A stretch of 64,000 nt of DNA, from positions 214,498 to 278,497 of the forward strand of contig NZ_JAAAXJ010000006.1 in the NCBI RefSeq assembly GCF_009910705.1, given 5' to 3'. Positions 63,202-64,000 of this stretch are shown in pieces (position 1 is the first letter of the stretch; every line of letters starts with the position of its first letter). The notes under the pieces were generated by a model. It did no database searches and had not been told where the DNA came from. It was given only the letters and a program-made list of their open reading frames with translations. This DNA is from Microvirga arsenatis. GTDB lineage: Bacteria > Pseudomonadota > Alphaproteobacteria > Rhizobiales > Beijerinckiaceae. Position numbers and translations under genes: made by a program.

Positions 63202-63483
63202 ATGCTCAAGAGCGCGTTCCCTAGCGCATTGGCAGCTGCCGTCCTGGGCGTTGCCACCTCGGGATCCTCAATCCCCGGATTTGCTCAGGCCATGCCAGCC
63301 CCCTGCCTGCCACAGGAGCACCAGACCGGCGCCCTCCACGACGAGTGCGGCGGAGCCGTCACATTCGGCATGAACGGGCCCATGGTGGTGCCGGGCCAGG
63401 CTCCTGACGCCGAGGCAACCGGCAGCATCACCGGCCGCATGCCGCAGGATGCAGGCCAGCACGGCAGCGACACCCCGGAATAG
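63202..63483 (+). CDS. small exported protein of unknown function
   Basis: A 93-residue protein from the ATG at 63202, with AGGAGG just upstream. The signal peptide (LKSAFPSALAAAVLGVATSGSS...GFAQA) ends near residue 30. The mature part has two Cys (PCLPQEH and DECGGAVTFG), suggesting a disulfide, and a Gly/Asp-rich tail. No family recognised. Confidence 0.6.
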   Translation: MLKSAFPSALAAAVLGVATSGSSIPGFAQAMPAPCLPQEHQTGALHDECGGAVTFGMNGPMVVPGQAPDAEATGSITGRMPQDAGQHGSDTPE

Positions 63484-64000
63484 ATCTCCAGCCGCTGTCG
63501 ATGGAGTAACTGGAACGATCCACATGCCGTGGCTTCGGCGTGTCCGGACTCGAGTTGGCGGATGGCGGGACGGCAGGCGAGAGTGACGCTGCGATCAAGT
63601 TGGCCCTCCATGTTGTTCTGCTCCGTTCTGGCAGCATGTATCAGATGTTCATATTCAGCTGGGTAAAGCTGCGATCCGTTCGCACGGGCGGTGACTGATC
63701 CTGATCTGGACTACAGCTGTTGCCTTTCTCCTCTCCCTCGTGGCGTTGGGCCCGCTGCGGGAGTTCCCGCCCTCTTGGCTCCAGACCAGTGCTGAGTTGG
63801 TAGCGGTGATCAGCCTCCTTGCCCTGGTGTGCCTGCTGGAATCCAGCGGCAGCGGTACCGATCGCTCCAACCCGGTCGTCTGATCGGCCTGCCTTCTGCC
63901 ACAAACACCCTAGCACCCCCTTCCGGTGGGCTAAGGCCACGCTTACCTGTAGGCATGCCGCCTCCTGCCCAGTGCCCATATGGCAGCATCATCACAGGGG
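63484..64000. other. 517-bp stretch to the window edge
   Basis: No supported gene. A plus-strand frame at 63695-63883 would encode a 62-residue, two-segment membrane peptide (IWTTAVAFLLSLVALGPLRE...VISLLALVCLLE), but a stop lies directly in front and only CTG codons could start it. It may be a relic or a misread small gene. Confidence 0.3.

Noticed and set aside
63695..63883. A 62-residue hydrophobic plus-strand frame
   Set aside because: A stop lies immediately upstream and the only early start would be CTG; without homology it cannot be supported.
1..64000. CRISPR array, tRNA, rRNA or phage genes
   Set aside because: I looked for evenly spaced direct repeats, cloverleaf-like segments, rRNA stretches and capsid, tail or integrase genes and saw none.

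Overview
The window looks like chromosomal DNA of an alphaproteobacterium of the order Hyphomicrobiales (Rhizobiales). This rests on the close match of one operon to ChvE-GguA-GguB, on the large number of ABC uptake systems, on the 17-kDa-antigen and IalB-type envelope proteins, and on the GC-rich codon use. A relative of Microvirga or Methylobacterium is a guess. I see no rRNA, tRNA, CRISPR array, prophage or replication origin.

Layout. 1-3.1 kb: the end of a GGDEF-EAL protein, a hypothetical gene and an XRE-cupin regulator. 3.3-12.4 kb (minus strand): one tightly packed catabolic operon with aldehyde dehydrogenase, a branched-chain-type ABC importer (substrate-binding protein, LivG, LivF, LivH, LivM), a glutathione transferase-like protein, a class III CoA transferase and an HMG-CoA-lyase-like enzyme. 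13-14.1 kb: a LuxR-type regulator, divergent from 14.4-19.6 kb, a run of five exported envelope proteins (two OmpA-like, one CsgG/FlgT-like, one 17-kDa-antigen-like, one with a C-terminal IalB-like domain). This run is the best candidate for an undescribed system. 19.9-23.5 kb: a TPR-methyltransferase, a LysE exporter and an AraC regulator.

23.9-30.4 kb: a LacI regulator with a perfect palindromic operator, a MalEFGK-type importer and a GH63-like glycosidase. 31-43.4 kb: a sugar-acid locus with an L-2-keto-3-deoxyarabonate dehydratase-like aldolase and an IlvD/Edd dehydratase, divergent from a YtfQRT-YjfF importer, a GntR/FadR regulator and then ChvE-GguA-GguB. Together these suggest non-phosphorylating breakdown of L-arabinose or related sugars. 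43.7-45 kb: a serralysin-like RTX metalloprotease without a neighbouring type I secretion system.

45-63.5 kb is an accessory patchwork of small regulator-plus-enzyme modules: LysR with NmrA, LysR with a class IV aminotransferase, MarR with DUF2000, LysR with a quinone-oxidoreductase-like MDR, TetR with NTF2 and NmrA, and LysR with MFS, AKR and VOC genes. It is interrupted by decayed genes: an IS5-type remnant, a second IS5 fragment, an IS110 fragment, a frameshifted AraC piece, an NmrA gene with an in-frame stop, and a VOC gene fused tail to tail with a truncated trypsin-like gene. Several divergent promoters hold clear palindromic operators. Four of the ABC substrate-binding genes are each followed by a strong hairpin before the next gene.
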